64,000 nt of DNA, from positions 5,673,489-5,737,488 of the forward strand of contig CM034144.1 in assembly GCA_019914995.1 (NCBI GenBank). Direction: 5' to 3'. The DNA comes from Acanthochlamys bracteata (taxonomy: Eukaryota > Streptophyta > Magnoliopsida > Pandanales > Velloziaceae). Position 1 is the stretch's first letter; each line of letters starts with the position of its first letter. This document shows, piece by piece, positions 34,707-48,309 of this stretch. Position numbers and translations under genes: made by a program. The notes under the pieces are model-generated. The model was not told the DNA's origin, did no database searches, and saw only the letters and a program-made list of their open reading frames with translations.

Positions 34707-37700
34707 CTCAACTACACCTTTAGCTAACGGCCGTAACAAATCCAATAAAAAAGAAAGATGAAAACACCTACATAAAATATAAAGGAAGAAAACCGAAATA
34801 TCGATGATTCTAACGATATGTTTGGATTATGGATAGACATAGAGAGTGATGGTGATGGTAGAGCATTTTTCCATGCCTACCTACGTTTGGTAACACCTCA
34901 TTAGGGGGAGGGAAAGGGAGCGGCTTTTCATTCTTCCCCATAAAACGTGTGAAGTGCGTACGTTGGGTACGCACGGTGACAGAACTCATGCAGGACACTT
35001 TTCTGTTTGTAGCGAGAAACTCTGAATAGTGACGTTTAAGACTTTTGTCTATAAAATGCAGAGGACTTCTGCCTGACCTTAAATCAGTTCTCCCTACTTG
35101 TTTTGAGTTTCTCTTTATATAGCATTTGGTTATAATGGAATGAAATTCTGATTTAGTAAGAAAACCATCAGAGTAATGATTTCTTTCACAGGTGAGGCTT
35201 GCAGAAAATGCTGGGACCAAAAGGTGCATTGCATTGATGGATTTAGCGAGAAACCTTTCGTTGAACAAGATGAAGTTCTTTCCAGAAAGTTTTGCTCAGA
35301 AATTCCCGAATACGTTCGGAATACAGTATAGCATAAGTAGAGGTGAAAGCACTAGCCTCCCCACAATTTTCCTATTCCTTGCGGCAACGTGAGTTTCTAA
35401 AAAGTGAGTTTATAGAAAGTGAATACTAAAAAATGATTTTATAAAAGTAAATATAAAATGTCACTTCAAATTCTTCTGAAATGACTTTTAGCATAAGAAA
35501 GTCACTTTCGTAGTGAACTAAATATGTTTTTATTGCATCTGCTTTGGTGTTATCAATCAAATGCTATGGACAAGAATGAACATGTAATGCTATTGTTTAT
35601 GTTGTTGAGCACATAGGATTCTTCTGTTCATCAAAAAGAACATAAAGGCAAGTTAAGATAAACATATTTTTTATCTTATTTTACGAACTCTCTCTCGAGT
35701 TTGCTTCGGAATGATTTTGATCTTGTTTGTCTTCTCGAAATTATGAATAGTAACTTTGGATAGAGCCAACATGGGGAATGTTTTTGCTGATGACATATCC
35801 CGGTTTTTCGTTGCTTGATTCGAAGAAGAATAGTTCTGTGTTTCTATTGTGTATTCAGTTCCTGCAAAAGAATGTAAAGTTCAATTTAAAGCTTCTGGTT
35901 GAATTTCAAGAAATGTAAAGTTTTTGTAGATACTATTATTGTAGTTTATTTTTAAGTTAAGTGCTCAAGATATTTTAGGAGAAATTCCAAACATTTCAAT
36001 TAACTTATGTGTTTTGACTAGCTAATTAGATAATTAGCAAAAATAGAGAAAAGCATCACATGATCTAAGTGGATGTTTAGAGAGCTTAATATTTTATTTT
36101 CATTCTAATTTTTTATTTTATATTTGTTAATAAAATTTTTAAAATATTTTTATAATCTTTTTAATTTAAAATACATAAAAATTTTACATCGTAAGATCAT
36201 ATTATTAATTATTTTTATTTTTTTAAAAATTAAAAAATAAAGCTTATTTTAAAATATTTTTCTAATTAAACCGTCTGATCAAATTATTGGACGATCGTGA
36301 TTTTTTGTTTTGCGGAAAATAATACATTCAACCTCCATGGCCATGATTGCATAATTTGATCACAATTGTTTGGATGGCTTTAAGAGTGAACGTTTGAAAA
36401 TGTTTATAAAACAAATTTTTTCAAAATTAAAAATATTTTATATTTTAATGAATTAAATGTTTTATTTAAAAATAAAATTATACATATAAAATTTTACGAA
36501 ATATAACTTTTATATTTGATATATGCCTTTGTTTCTCTGATATATGCCTTTATATCTGACAAAAAATATATAGTCCTAATTACATTATCTTTTTTGTTTA
36601 TTTGTCTCTTACAAGACTTTGAATTTTTTCTTTTTTTGGAACCTTTTCATTATTTTTTGGGTCAAAAGATAGAAACATGGATATTGGTATTTGCTGAATT
36701 TCTTGAATCTGCCCACACGCTTCCTTCAAGTTAAACATTGCCCTCAATTTTTCAATAACTAACTTTTTTATAAAAAAAAATTGGATCATTTTCTGAAAAG
36801 AAACAAATCTTACCTAGAATTTGAATAGTGGATTATTTTTTTTTTTTTGGCTTTTGGTTTCTTATGGATTGGTGAATTGTATAGGACCAATCCATGTGAG
36901 TTGATTGAGGTTCTTCACATGTTTGGTCCCTTGATGTTTGAAAGCATTTGCTTCATTCAATTCTTGTTACGAACAATGCTAGACATGTTTAGTTTAATAA
37001 GATCTTGGAATATTTAGAAATGCTTATAAAATAAAAATTTTTTAAATTTAAAAAATAAGTTTTATTTTTTTATCTAAAAAAATAAAAAATAATATGCAAT
37101 AAAAAAATTTTACTACTTAAATTTTTTTTATATTTTATAAATTTTTAATTTTTAAATATTTATAAAATATATGTTAAAAATATAAATTAAAAAATTAAAA
37201 AATAGCGTTTGGGAAACGTTTTTCCATAAACGCTCTAGATGATTGTCAAAATGGTTCAATTTTTTGAACAAGGATTTATAGTACAACATTCAATACTTTT
37301 CACAAGAAATTAACTTTTTAGAAAATAAATTCTAAAAAATTGAATTTCAAAATCAAAATATTATTACAAATATTAAAGCCACTGACTAAAAATATTAAAT
37401 TGAATTTTCCTCTAACTCTTGCAAAAGATCTACTTAACCATATCGACGATTCTAAGTATTCCACTTATTATATGCATATTAATTTCCAAAAAAATAGCTG
37501 TTAGTAACACAAGGATCTCAAAGTCACTGATTAAAATATATATAAGACGTGTTTATCTATGCGATAAATTAAATGTTGAAAAAATAAATTTTTAAAAGTG
37601 AGTTCTTTAAAAAAAGATCTGAAAAATGAGTTTAATTTTCATATTTATTTATTATTGAAATAAATTTAGAAATAGAAATTTTAGTTTTAAATTTTTAAAA

Positions 37701-38254
37701 TAAGTTTTTTGTTTTTTTTATTGAAATGAGTTTAAAGTAAAAAATTTTTGCAAAAAAAGTGAGTTTAAATCTAAAATAAACACGCCCATACTGTTTTAAT
37801 TCGAGGAAATTAATATTGATGAGATTATTGTAATACTATCAGTAGAATAAATTTTTTTAAGATAATTTCTTACCTAGAAGCTGAAAACTTCACTCTTTTA
37901 ATGGTGGTTTGAAACATTTAGACAAGCTTTAGAAAATAAATTAGTTCAATTTCCTACCTAATTTAAGCTATATTTGACTTTTAGTTTAGAATATAAATCT
38001 TATGTGCAAATTCACGTTTTTCTTAATTTTCTTTACTAGATATTAATATAAGTTTCAATTGTCATCACCCCTAAATTATAAACCTTAATTCAAAATAAAT
38101 TTAATGAAAATATTATTTTTAAATCTATACAACAACCAAGATATTGGATTCTCTGTATTTGTCACAAAGGTATGAACTTTCTACAGTACTTTAAAAAAAT
38201 TTATTTATATTAAAAAAATTTTTAATTTTCTCTATCTGTCACAAGTTACTCTTA

Positions 38255-38630
38255 CCGGCTCACCTTTATGAGCATTTTCGGAGCACTTTATTTATGATTT
38301 ATAGCGAGAATAATTTTTCAAATTTAGATATAAAGAATTAAAAATATATTAATAAAATTTAGTTCAATTAAATCACGAATTGATTTTTATTCTGTCATTT
38401 GATCAAGATGATAAAAATAAATAAAACTCTAAAATATATATATTCTTTTTACTATCTTAATCAAATAATCAGATAAAAATCGATTAGTAATCGATCGAGT
38501 AAAGATTTTATACTATATTTTTAATTTATAATTTTTCATACATATGATGGAAATTAGTCTTAAAAATCACTCCAACTATACTCAGAGAGAGTGTGTAGAA
38601 GTACTCGTAAGATAGAAGTATTTATATATC
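38255..38630. mobile_element. Decayed fold-back MITE, family A
   Basis: Same order of landmarks as the copies in the PA200 intron: GGCTCACCTTTATGAGCA, TCATTTGATCAAGATGAT, ACTATCTTAATCAAATAATC, CACTCCAACTATACTCAG, GAAGTACTCG. It is much more diverged. A right-half fragment of the same family lies at about 40000-40180 (TTTTGATCAAATAATCAG, CACCGACTATAAATCG). Confidence 0.65.
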
Positions 38631-38681
38631 TTCCTATACTGTTGATCTCGTGAAAACTTGAACTTTGGTTGGATGTACGGG

Positions 38682-38928
38682 GCGTTTGGGATTGCGTTTC
38701 CTAAACACTTTTTTTTAATTTTTTATTTTATATTTTTTAATATATATTTTATAAATATTTAAAAATTTTATTAAAAATTTAGAAAGTGTAAAAAAATTCT
38801 ACGTAGTGAGATCTTTTTATTGTATATTTTTATTATTTTTTAAAAGTAAAAAAAAATAAAACTTATTTTTAAAAAATATATATATTTTTAATTTTAGAAA
38901 AATTCTATTTTATAGTCCTCCCAAACGC
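38682..38928. mobile_element. Best-preserved family C MITE with perfect 10-bp TIRs
   Basis: GCGTTTGGGA at the left end and TCCCAAACGC at the right end are exact inverse complements and bound 247 bases of AT-rich, non-coding DNA. The core reads TTCTACGTAGTGAGATCTTT. No clear target duplication is seen next to the ends, so the superfamily is open (hAT-like or Mutator-like are candidates). Confidence 0.7.
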
Positions 38929-41900
38929 TTCTGTAGTCTTGATCACTAGTTGCTGATTTTTTGCTGACTTTTTGTCTTAAATTTTTAATTTTTATTGGAG
39001 TTAGGCTGTCGCCATTTGAGAGAAATACGTTTGATTATATAAACATTTCAAGTTTCTTTTGAGCAAGCATCAATCTTTCTTTTTGTTCACATTTGCAGAT
39101 TTTAGGGACATTTGATTTTGCTTTTCATTGCTTATCATTTTAAATTTTGTTTTTATATTTTTAAATAAATTTTTTATAAAATCTGCATAATTTATTTAAA
39201 AATTTAAAAATATTAAACATTTATATATGTAGTAAGATCTTATTTTTTTACTACATATAATGTTTATATGTAGTAAAAGATAAAATTTATTTTTAAAAAT
39301 ATTTTTCTTTTTAAAAATTTTATTTTATAAGTACTTCTAAATATCTATTTTATATGAAATACTAATTTAATTTTTATTTAGTTTTATAAATTTACTTTTG
39401 TTTATTTTTTATTTACTTTTATAAATATATAGGTTGCATAAGGAATGCATAATATTACTCACATCTAAACAGTAATTTCAAACTGAATATCAAATTACAA
39501 ACAAAAAATATATTTTTAAAAACTGATTTCATAAAAACTCACTTCATTACAATCAAATAAATATTAACGTTTATAAAATTAAGAACTGGAATATAAAACC
39601 TAAAACTAGAAAGCATTCAAAAACAATTTTTTCTAGCAGCAGATAATCAAAGCAGAAAAAAGAAGTACTTCAACGCAGAGTCTGGTAATCTGATCTCAGT
39701 TGATGTTCTACAATTTTGTCTTTTGGGATAATTTGAAATGTATAACATTCTTTGCTGCAGTGAAGAGACAGCAAATAGTTTCAAATCTGTTTGAATTCCA
39801 GGTTTTTCTACTAGACAATGCCAATACAATACTCCAAACTCCAGTAGTAATGTCACCATCCACAACAGTGCTCAGCAGTCCTTGCAATGCACTGCAAGAA
39901 ATTGATCTGAAAATAAATTCTTAAAAAATCTAAATATTTGTAAAATTATTTATATAAATATTTATCAAAATAATAAAAATAATATAATATATATATTTAA
40001 AATTTTTTATTTTTTATTATTTTGATCAAATAATCAGATAGAGAAAAGTCTATAATCATTAAGCTAAGATTTTATAGATAAATTTTTAACTCATAATTTT
40101 TATATAAAATAATAGATATTAAATTTAAAATTCACACCGACTATAAATCGAAGATAAAATATTCTAAAAAAATATCATATCTCTCATATATATATATATA
40201 TATTTTAAAATAAAAATTTATATTTATATTTTAAAAATTTTGAAATTGTTTTTAAAAAAAGTATTTTATTTAAGCATTTCAAAAAATGCCCGATTATGAT
40301 ACGGAGCTCTCACTTCAGTCTTTAGTAGATAGCGAGCTCGTTTTGCATTTCAGAAACATTTTATTTTAAATTTTTTATTTCATATTAAATATTTTATATA
40401 TTTTATAAATTTTATAAAAACATAAACCTATATAAAATTATATGTTAAAATTTTATTTTATATAAAAATAAATTATTTTAAAAGTATCTTTAAAATATTT
40501 TTATTAATGAAAGATTTTATTCATAATATTTTCAAAATCTCCAGAATCTCTTTGTTTTTAGTATTTTCTCAAGTAATTATTCAGCAATGGTTATAATGTA
40601 TTTCAATTCACCTTAAACTCTAATTTTTTCCGTTAAATTTAAGAGTTCAATAAGTTTACATATTTTAATACTATCAATGAACTCCGAACTACAATTCTAC
40701 ATAAATGTCAACTTTCGCTTAAGTTTTATCTTATTATTTTTACGCTACCCAAACTAGAATTTTTTTGCTTCATTTTAAAAGAAATAAAACATAAAATCTA
40801 AGCTTTATTTTTAAGTTTTGACTCATTTAAAAAAATTAAAACATAAAAATTAAATTTTATTTTGAACTTATTATTAAAAAACTCCTCCCCTTAAACAGAT
40901 ATTTGAAATACGCCTCAGTGTAAAAGGCACAAATATCACTTTCTGTTCTCTGTTTTTTATTCCAGAGAGAATCCGGCAAACTGCAACCGGAATTCCCGCG
41001 CGCATGTTCACATTACCTGAGAATAGTGGTACGATCAAGAAACCTAGTCGTAGGTAGCTAATAAAAAATTCCACAACTCCTGAAAACCCAACAAAACCCA
41101 ATAAAGAAAAGCAAGCAATATCCAGACTGCTGCTGTTCTTTCTTCTTCTGATCATCAAAAAGAAAAAAAAGCAAAGCTGAATCAATGCGTTCTTTTTCTT
41201 GTCTTTCGTTTTCTTTGCTTTTCACGCAGGTACGCGATAAACAAAAAAATAATTCTACAGTTGTTTGATTGATGTTTGATCATTCAGCTGTAAGCTTAAG
41301 CTAGTCTTGTTAAAAAATATATATATAGGTTGGTTAGCCAACGCACCTATGGAAGAGCTGATGGATAAAAGCTGAAAGCAGATCTCTGCAAGCTGCAGAG
41401 CATTCATTGAAAGCTGAAACTAAACCACCTTGTGTTGTTTCTTTCGGTTTTTTTTGGAATTGACAAATGGAATTGAATTGAATTGTTTTGAAGGTTGGTG
41501 GCTGTTGTTGTTGTTGTTGTTGTTGATTTGCATGAATGGATGCTTGTGATACTACTTTGCATAAAGTTTTTTTATGTTTTATTTTGCATTACCGGTCACT
41601 ACTGAATTAATGTAGCTTAATATTTGGCTTTGTTTTTCAATTTTTATTTTATATTTTCTAGTAAATTTTTATATTATTTTACAAAATTTATTTAAAAATT
41701 ATAAATTTTAGAAAAACTTTATGTTGTAAGATTTTATTATTGATTATTACTATTATTATTTTCAAAATAAATAAATAAAGCTTATTTAAAAAAATAAAAA
41801 TAAAAATACTTTTTGTTTTAGAAAAACTTTTTTTTAAAAGCACTATGATAAAAAAGCAGTGTTGCTAAGCAGACCAACATGTGTATAGGAAGCATATTAA

Positions 41901-44900
41901 GTTGAGTATAGTATGAGAATTTGAATGACAACCTTTTCTAAGGACATGAATCTCACATCTTTAAAATTCAATCCAAAATTGATCCATTTAATTAGGGTTA
42001 GGTTTAAAAAATTTAATCTGTAACTATGTGAATGAATTAGGATCGGACAAATTTGACTAAATTATTAAATGAGTCGATTCGAATTAATTCGAAATTGATC
42101 TATCTCTTGAAGAAATAACTCTTAATTTTTTCTTACTATATAATAAAATATTAATAATAAAAATAATCAATAATAAAAATTTATAAATTATTAAATTATA
42201 TTATATTTATAATTAATTATTTATTTTTATATTTTTGTAAAATAGTGTAAAAAATGAATTATAATATTATTCAAAATATTATCATATAGGTATTTTTTTA
42301 ATGACGAATTTGAATTTTTGTATAAAGATTTTTATCAAAATTTTAGATAGTTATATTTATCAAAATTTTAATCAAAATTATTAATGTGTATTTATAATCA
42401 TAAAATTTTAGCTGTCATTACATAATTTTAAAAATATAATTAAAGATTTTTATTGGATATTTTAAGGACCTATGAAGATATTAAAAAATGTATTATTTTG
42501 ACGAACATTCATTATATCTCGTTACTAAAAATATTCTGCATTTTCTTTCCATCTGATTTTATAATTTCACTAAAATTTAAAAATATAAAATTAATAATTT
42601 TAATTGTTAAATAGGTCGATTCAAATTTGATCCGATTATCAATAGGTTGAGTTTGGTTGACAATTTTGATCCGTATAAAATTTTAATTTAGTTAGAATTG
42701 AATGAATTTAACCTAATTATTAAATAAATCAATTCAAAACTGATCCACAAATTTAAATTGTTATCTATATAAATCATTACATACTATACAAGTATTTTTT
42801 ATAAGTTTCATCTGAATCATTCCAAAATTACATAATTTAATTGTTATTTTATAGTTAATAACAATATTTTACATTTAGTTAGATATGGATTTTATTGATC
42901 GATGAAATGCTTAGTAAGATGTTGAACTGAAAGCATGCTATTATTGGTGTTAAGGGGATTTAGTTTGTTAAAAAACGTATTTTAATTACATGAATGTGAG
43001 TATTTGGAAAGTAAGTTTTACAAATAAAGTTTAGTAAGAAGTAAAGTTTGTGGAATAAGAATTCGAAATTATAATTAAAATATCTAAAACAAAAATTGAA
43101 GTCAAATTTTGATAGAAATGGATCTCATTATGAAAGTAATCATGAATTCATAATGGTAACTAAAACACGTGAAGCGGTTGATTTTGAAGTATGAAAAAAA
43201 GAAGTAAACTTTTTTGCAATTGAAGCATATTACAAATATTATTTAAGTGGTGTTTTAGTTTCACACAAATTTTTTTTAACCAAAATTTAATTAGAACTTC
43301 AACTTTTTTATGTTAGTTTGCTTCTAAATGGACGCAACTAATTTTCTGACTCACTTTCCAAAAAATATATTTTTATGAAATTCGTCTAGTAGAATTTATT
43401 TTTCGTGAAACTAAAACAAGCCTTTGTATGGTGCCAGGTAAAGCCAAACATATTTTATGTGCTTGATTTTGCAAGAAAACTTAAGCTTGGAGTTTGGCAG
43501 GGGAAGTACATAAGAAGATTTGTTTGTGTGTACGGTGTTATGATTGCACTATCTAAAAGCGTGTTTTAATAAAATTTCGTAAAAATAAAAAAATATAATT
43601 ATATTAAAAAATATCTAAATAAAAAAATTAGAATTAAAATTTCGTATGTAAAAATAAAATTTTGAATTTTTTATGTAATTGAAATATATAAACTGTTCGA
43701 AATTTAAAATCTGACAGAAAAAAAAATTACGAGCATTTCAAACATTAGCTAGTTAAGCGCATGGAAACTTAAATACATATTCTATTTTCTTTCTAACAGT
43801 AGTTAGTCATTACGGTTTTAGTTTGTGTGTGGTTTGGTTCAATTTCAAATGATGCAATTGCAATATTGTTGTTTATGATCAATATTATCTAAAATGGATA
43901 CTGTTTGATTTAGCTTAGCAAAAAAATAATTTTTTAATTTTAAATTATATAATTTTTAATATATATTTTACAAATATCTAAAAAATTTATTTAAAAATTT
44001 AGAAAATATAGTAAAATTCTACGTAGTGAGATCTTTTAATTACATATTTTTATTTGTTTGAGATAAAAAAATAGAGCTCGTTTCTTAAAAAGAATAAAAA
44101 TACTGTCTATTATAGAAAAATTTATTTTATAAGCACTTCCAAACGCTTCCAAAATTACACTAAGAGTGTTTTTCAAATCATATAAAATTGAGTTATTTAA
44201 AAGTTAGTTTTGCAAAAATAAAATTCGGTGAGAAATAAAATTTGATAGAAGGAGAGCTAGCAATAATAATTAGAAATCTAATGAAGTTAGAATGAAATTA
44301 ATGTAGTTCGGTATAAAAATAAAACTAGTTTTTCGGAAGATAGTTGAAATAAGGTAAAATAGGTTAGATTAAAATTTTAAAAGAGAAAGTGTAATTTTAT
44401 TGTATTGAAATATGCTAGTGTACTATTTTAGTTAATTAGAAGTTCTTTTTTATAAATTCAAAATTAATTTTATATTTTTTAATTTTTTAGAAGCATACAT
44501 ATATTCTAAATTTGTCTTCAACTTATTTTCAATTTATTTCAAGTTCTCTTTGTCACTAAAAGGATGTTTCAGAGTTCTTATAAAAAATATTTTTTTATTA
44601 AAAAATACTTTTATTCTATTCTAAAAATAAGTTTTTTTATTTAAAAAAATAAAAATAAATACTAATAAAATATGATTATAATATAGAATTTTTTTATACT
44701 TTCTAAAATTTTAGATAAATTTTATAAAATATTTTAAAAGATATATTAAAAACGTTGAAGTTTATAAATTGATAAGTGCTTTCCTGCAACGCACAGCCAA
44801 TCAAGATGCTTTCATTTTTAATCAATTTATAAATTTCTTTTCAAAAATCAATAAATGCATATAATACTTAGAAAAACTCAACTTTTTTATTTCTATCAAT

Positions 44901-46474
44901 TTAGATATATTAATTATCACTCCAAATTTTACATCAAATTTATTAATTTCTAAATTTACTTCACTTATTTTAATTATATTACGAATTCTACTTCAATATT
45001 TTATAGTAGAATTTATTGTACAAATTTACTTTTATAAATTTATGATTAGATAATAAATACGTCCTAAATACACTTGCTGCGTGTGACTCTTGGAATGTTT
45101 CAAGGGATGACAATTGGCACATTCACAATTGCAGCATTACCAGCCATGCAGTCAACCTCTTCAAAACCGATCCGGGCCCACCTCCTTCTCTTCTTCTCTC
45201 ACCGAACTATTCCTTCGTTCCAAGTAACGGAAACCCCTCCCGTTAAAATTTGTTAAAGTAATTAACAATGAATTTAATTTAATTTAGTAAGTAGGGGGCC
45301 CATTTAACCGACACGTGTAAATAGGTCATTGCTTTTTTAATTTATTTCTTTTTATATAATAAAGAAAATTGAGTTTTGCATGTTGTGTGCGTTTGAGACT
45401 GCTTTTTAAAAAAAATTTTTATAAATTAAAATATTTTTATTTTTTCAAATGAGTTTTATTTTTTATCTAAAAAAATAAAAATATATAATAAAAAATATTT
45501 ATGAAAAATGTATTGAAAATATAAAATTAAAAATTAAAAATTAATTTTTATAGTAAGCAATGATAAACATCCATATCTCTGTTTTTTAAAAGTGAATTTT
45601 GCAGAAATAAATTTGGAACAAATATGATTTAGTAAAAAATAAAATTTAGTAGAAGAAGAATTTAGAATGGTAACAGACATACTTAAAGTAGAGTTTAAAG
45701 CAAAGTTTTAATAAAAGTATAATTTAGGGTGGAATTGAAAGTGCCAAAGTGGTAACTGAAATAAGTTCGAACTCAAATTTTGGATGAAAGTAGAGTTAAA
45801 AAAATATTTAAACACGCCCAGTTTATGTACCAATTAAAATTTATTTTTTTTAAACTCATTTTTAATATAAAATATAAATATTTTAAAATAAATTTTTTAT
45901 CTTTTTTTAAATTAAATAAAAAACTTACTAATACACAGAATTAATATAAAAGTTTATTTTTAGTAAATATTTATAATTTATTTTTTTAACTTATTTTTTG
46001 AAAAATAAGGTTATTTCAAGATAAACACACACTAAATTACACTTAAAATGTCTTCTCATATCACAAAAGTAAAGGCCTTAGCTCTTATTCTTTAGATATT
46101 TAGATTAGCTTATGACATTGCTTTTTATTTCAAAAAAACTTTCATATTTTTAAATAAATTTTGTATAATATTTTTTTTAAAATTTAAAAAATATGAATAA
46201 TTTATGTATTGTATAATTTTGTATATATTAATTTTAATTTTTTAGAATTTAAAATTTTAAAAATAATTTAAAATTTTTTTTATTTTAATCACTCTCAAAT
46301 GTGCTAGTGGTCATGAAGGCGTCTGATAACTTTTTATTTTATATAGAAGTATCTTGATTTTGATAAAACTAAGTACCAGCGCTGATAACGTAAATCATCA
46401 CACAAATAGTCTCTTCCTGCAAAACCTCGAACACAAAAAATAAATTTAAAATGGGACCCACTCTAACTCGCACA

Positions 46475-46484
46475 TATATAAAAA
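46475..46484 (+). promoter_or_regulatory. Probable TATA box of the Sec14-like gene
   Basis: TATATAAAAA upstream of a CT-rich leader (CTCTTCTCTTTCTTTTTCTTC) that ends at a good donor, CAAGAG/GTAAGC at 46832/46833. Confidence 0.55.
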
Positions 46485-46509
46485 CAAACCCATTGTATAA
46501 CTCTCGTTC

Positions 46510-47704
46510 TGTATTCACTAGTAGCAGTAGGTTTGTTAAGTAGCGTACCGTAGTCTCTTCTCTTTCTTTTTCTTCTTTCTGTATTCTCTCTATATAAGAA
46601 AGAGCTCCAACGAATCTTCGCACCTGCAACAACGAAAAAGAAACCGGAACAAGAATTAGAATTCGTTTAGAAGAAGTTGTTCTTCCTTGTTGTTGTTGGT
46701 GTCGTTGTTGTTCGATTTGTTTTGGTTCGGTTTTGGTAAGGCTGAGAGATCTCGTCAGAAATCGGATTCGGTGTTTTTCTCGGCGAGCTGAACGAGATCT
46801 GTATGAATTTGAGCTGGTTTTTTTTTCAAGAGGTAAGCGCATTTTTGTGAAAGAGATCGGGATAGTTTTCTGTTGTTGTTGATGATGATTTCTGGAACGT
46901 TGAGAGCAGCAAAATCTAGTTAATCTTGTTGTTCAATTTTTGGTGAAGGGGATCGAGATAATTTTGTTGTTGTTGCCGTTGTTGATGGTAATGATGATGA
47001 TCTCACTAGTGTTGTGAGTAGCGCAATCTACTTCTTGTTTATTATTTCAAGTGTTGGTAATTTTTGTTCGTCAGAGGGATTGGGAATTAGCATTCCAGAG
47101 CTGCTTTTTACTTCAAAGATCTCTGGCCACGATCTCTAACATTGTCCTAGTTGTTTAATTTTGGTTTTCATTCCTTGCGAGAGTGAGAAAAAATCAGCGG
47201 GAGAGATCGAGATAGTTTCTGTTTTGGTTGTGGTTGTTTTATGCTTTTCTCGGGAAAGATCTGAAGATGCAGATCTTAGAGCTTGTGGGATTGATTAGAA
47301 TTATTTTTTTAAGGCAGAGTGAATTTGGTTCAACACTCTTGGTTCTTCATCTTGTTCGTTCTATCAAAGTTAATATCGGAAAGACTCGTGATCCAGTTTA
47401 TCTGGAAAGAAACACACAATGCATGTTCAAGCTCTTGAACAACCAATCCCCAAAAAATATCTACCATGCGTTTTGTTTTCTCTTTGTACTCTGTTTTTCC
47501 TCCATAGACCTTTTTCTTCAGCTCTCAACTTGATGCAAGATTTCTTCGTTTTCTATGTTTTCTAACTGATATCTGTTTCTGATCCGTTTGGAGAAGAACA
47601 GAGTGTTTTCTAAGTTAAACAAATTAACTTTGTAATTGTCTTCTTGGATCCAGTAGTTGCTAAGTATCTGCAATTTTATTGATTTCCACGAATTGTTTTG
47701 TTGA

Positions 47705-47736
<32 letters not shown>

Positions 47737-48309
47737 GATTGTTTCAATTCGTCTCTGGTAGTCCTCTGTAGTCAAGATCTGGGAATCTCAATAGTTTGTG
47801 ACGATTTACAACGTCTCAAAGGAGATTAATGCTTATTAAATGAGATCACTGTGGACAGCCAGCGGTTTAAAGTGATAAGTCCCTCCTATGTGAAATTTGT
47901 TCATATTAGTTTTGCTATTAGCTAGAGTTTGTAATGTTTTACTGTCGGATTTCTGGCTTGACTTGTTTGATTATACAAAGTTGCAGGAGTTGAGCATGGG
48001 AGTACTATCTTCCTGTTCTTCTCTGTTAATAGTCTAGAATTCAGATCTGCTGCCTTTTGATTTTCCAATGCTTTTACCTGTGTTCTTGTAAGAAACAATG
48101 AAATCAATTACAAATCTTCACAGATTGCTTTGAAGTGAAGAGTTAACAAGCTTGGTGGTTATCTTTTAACTGTCCTGATCTCTACAGTGAGTGCAAGTAA
48201 ATCTCTTTCATACTTTGTATTATCGAGCATTAAACTAAAGATCTAATTTGCATTTCTTTTCTAGGAAGAGTACGATTCTTCGACCATTTTGCGTCTGCCT
48301 TTGTGTAAA
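46510..48309 (+). other. 5' UTR of the Sec14-like gene with a 1.4 kb leader intron
   Basis: The first leader exon ends at 46832. An intron of about 1432 bases (46833-48264) ends TTTTCTAG, and the next exon 48265-48316 carries the last leader bases and the ATG. GTT/ATT trinucleotide runs lie in the exon and intron (46680-46715, 47705-47736). Leader introns of this size often raise expression in plants; that is inference here. Confidence 0.7.

Larger units (their letters stand above)
33240..36080. other. Intergenic with a leader-like island and tandem repeats; no gene called
   Basis: No supported protein gene. 33885-34080 is a CT-rich and comparatively GC-rich patch (ACCTTCCCCTGCCGACGCCG) that looks like a transcribed leader. 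It is followed by diverged tandem repeats (34121-34515), a 36-bp doublet (34635-34706) and a mixed stretch to 35390. The longest frame here (34810-35268, minus) has no domain and repeat-like composition. Confidence 0.5.
36080..46310. repeat. Gene-poor AT-rich block with many copies of MITE-like family C
   Basis: Roughly 10 kb with no supported gene. About nine copies of one AT-rich element of about 200-250 bp are visible near 36090-36270, 37010-37232, 38682-38928, 39110-39350, 41620-41845, 43915-44155, 44570-44775, 45395-45555 and 46125-46310. Further copies lie at 27475-27680 and, partial, at 19187-19330. Shared landmarks are TATATTTTTAATATA, ATTTATTTAAAAATT, an AAATTCTACGTAGTGAGATC-like core, AATAAAACTTATTTT and a GAAAAATTCTATTTTATA right part. 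Copies occur in both orientations. 43555-43760 is instead family D (see 53405-53735). The remainder is degenerate AT-rich DNA. Confidence 0.7.

Noticed and set aside
34810-35268. 152-residue frame on the minus strand
   Set aside because: No domain, signal or familiar motif, composition like random open sequence, and no splice or promoter context. Left as unassigned DNA.
40874-41185. 103-residue frame on the minus strand
   Set aside because: Partly hydrophobic but with no known family, and its promoter side is repeat-like. Too weak to call.
33240-46310. Search for tRNA, snoRNA or CRISPR-like arrays
   Set aside because: I saw no T-loop GGTTCRANNCC context, no paired C/D boxes I could support, and no regularly spaced direct repeats. 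The repeats present are MITEs and short tandems.
46369-46842. 157-residue frame on the minus strand
   Set aside because: It is antisense to the promoter and leader of the Sec14-like gene; the Arg/Glu/Gln-rich product reflects the CT-rich and GTT-rich leader.
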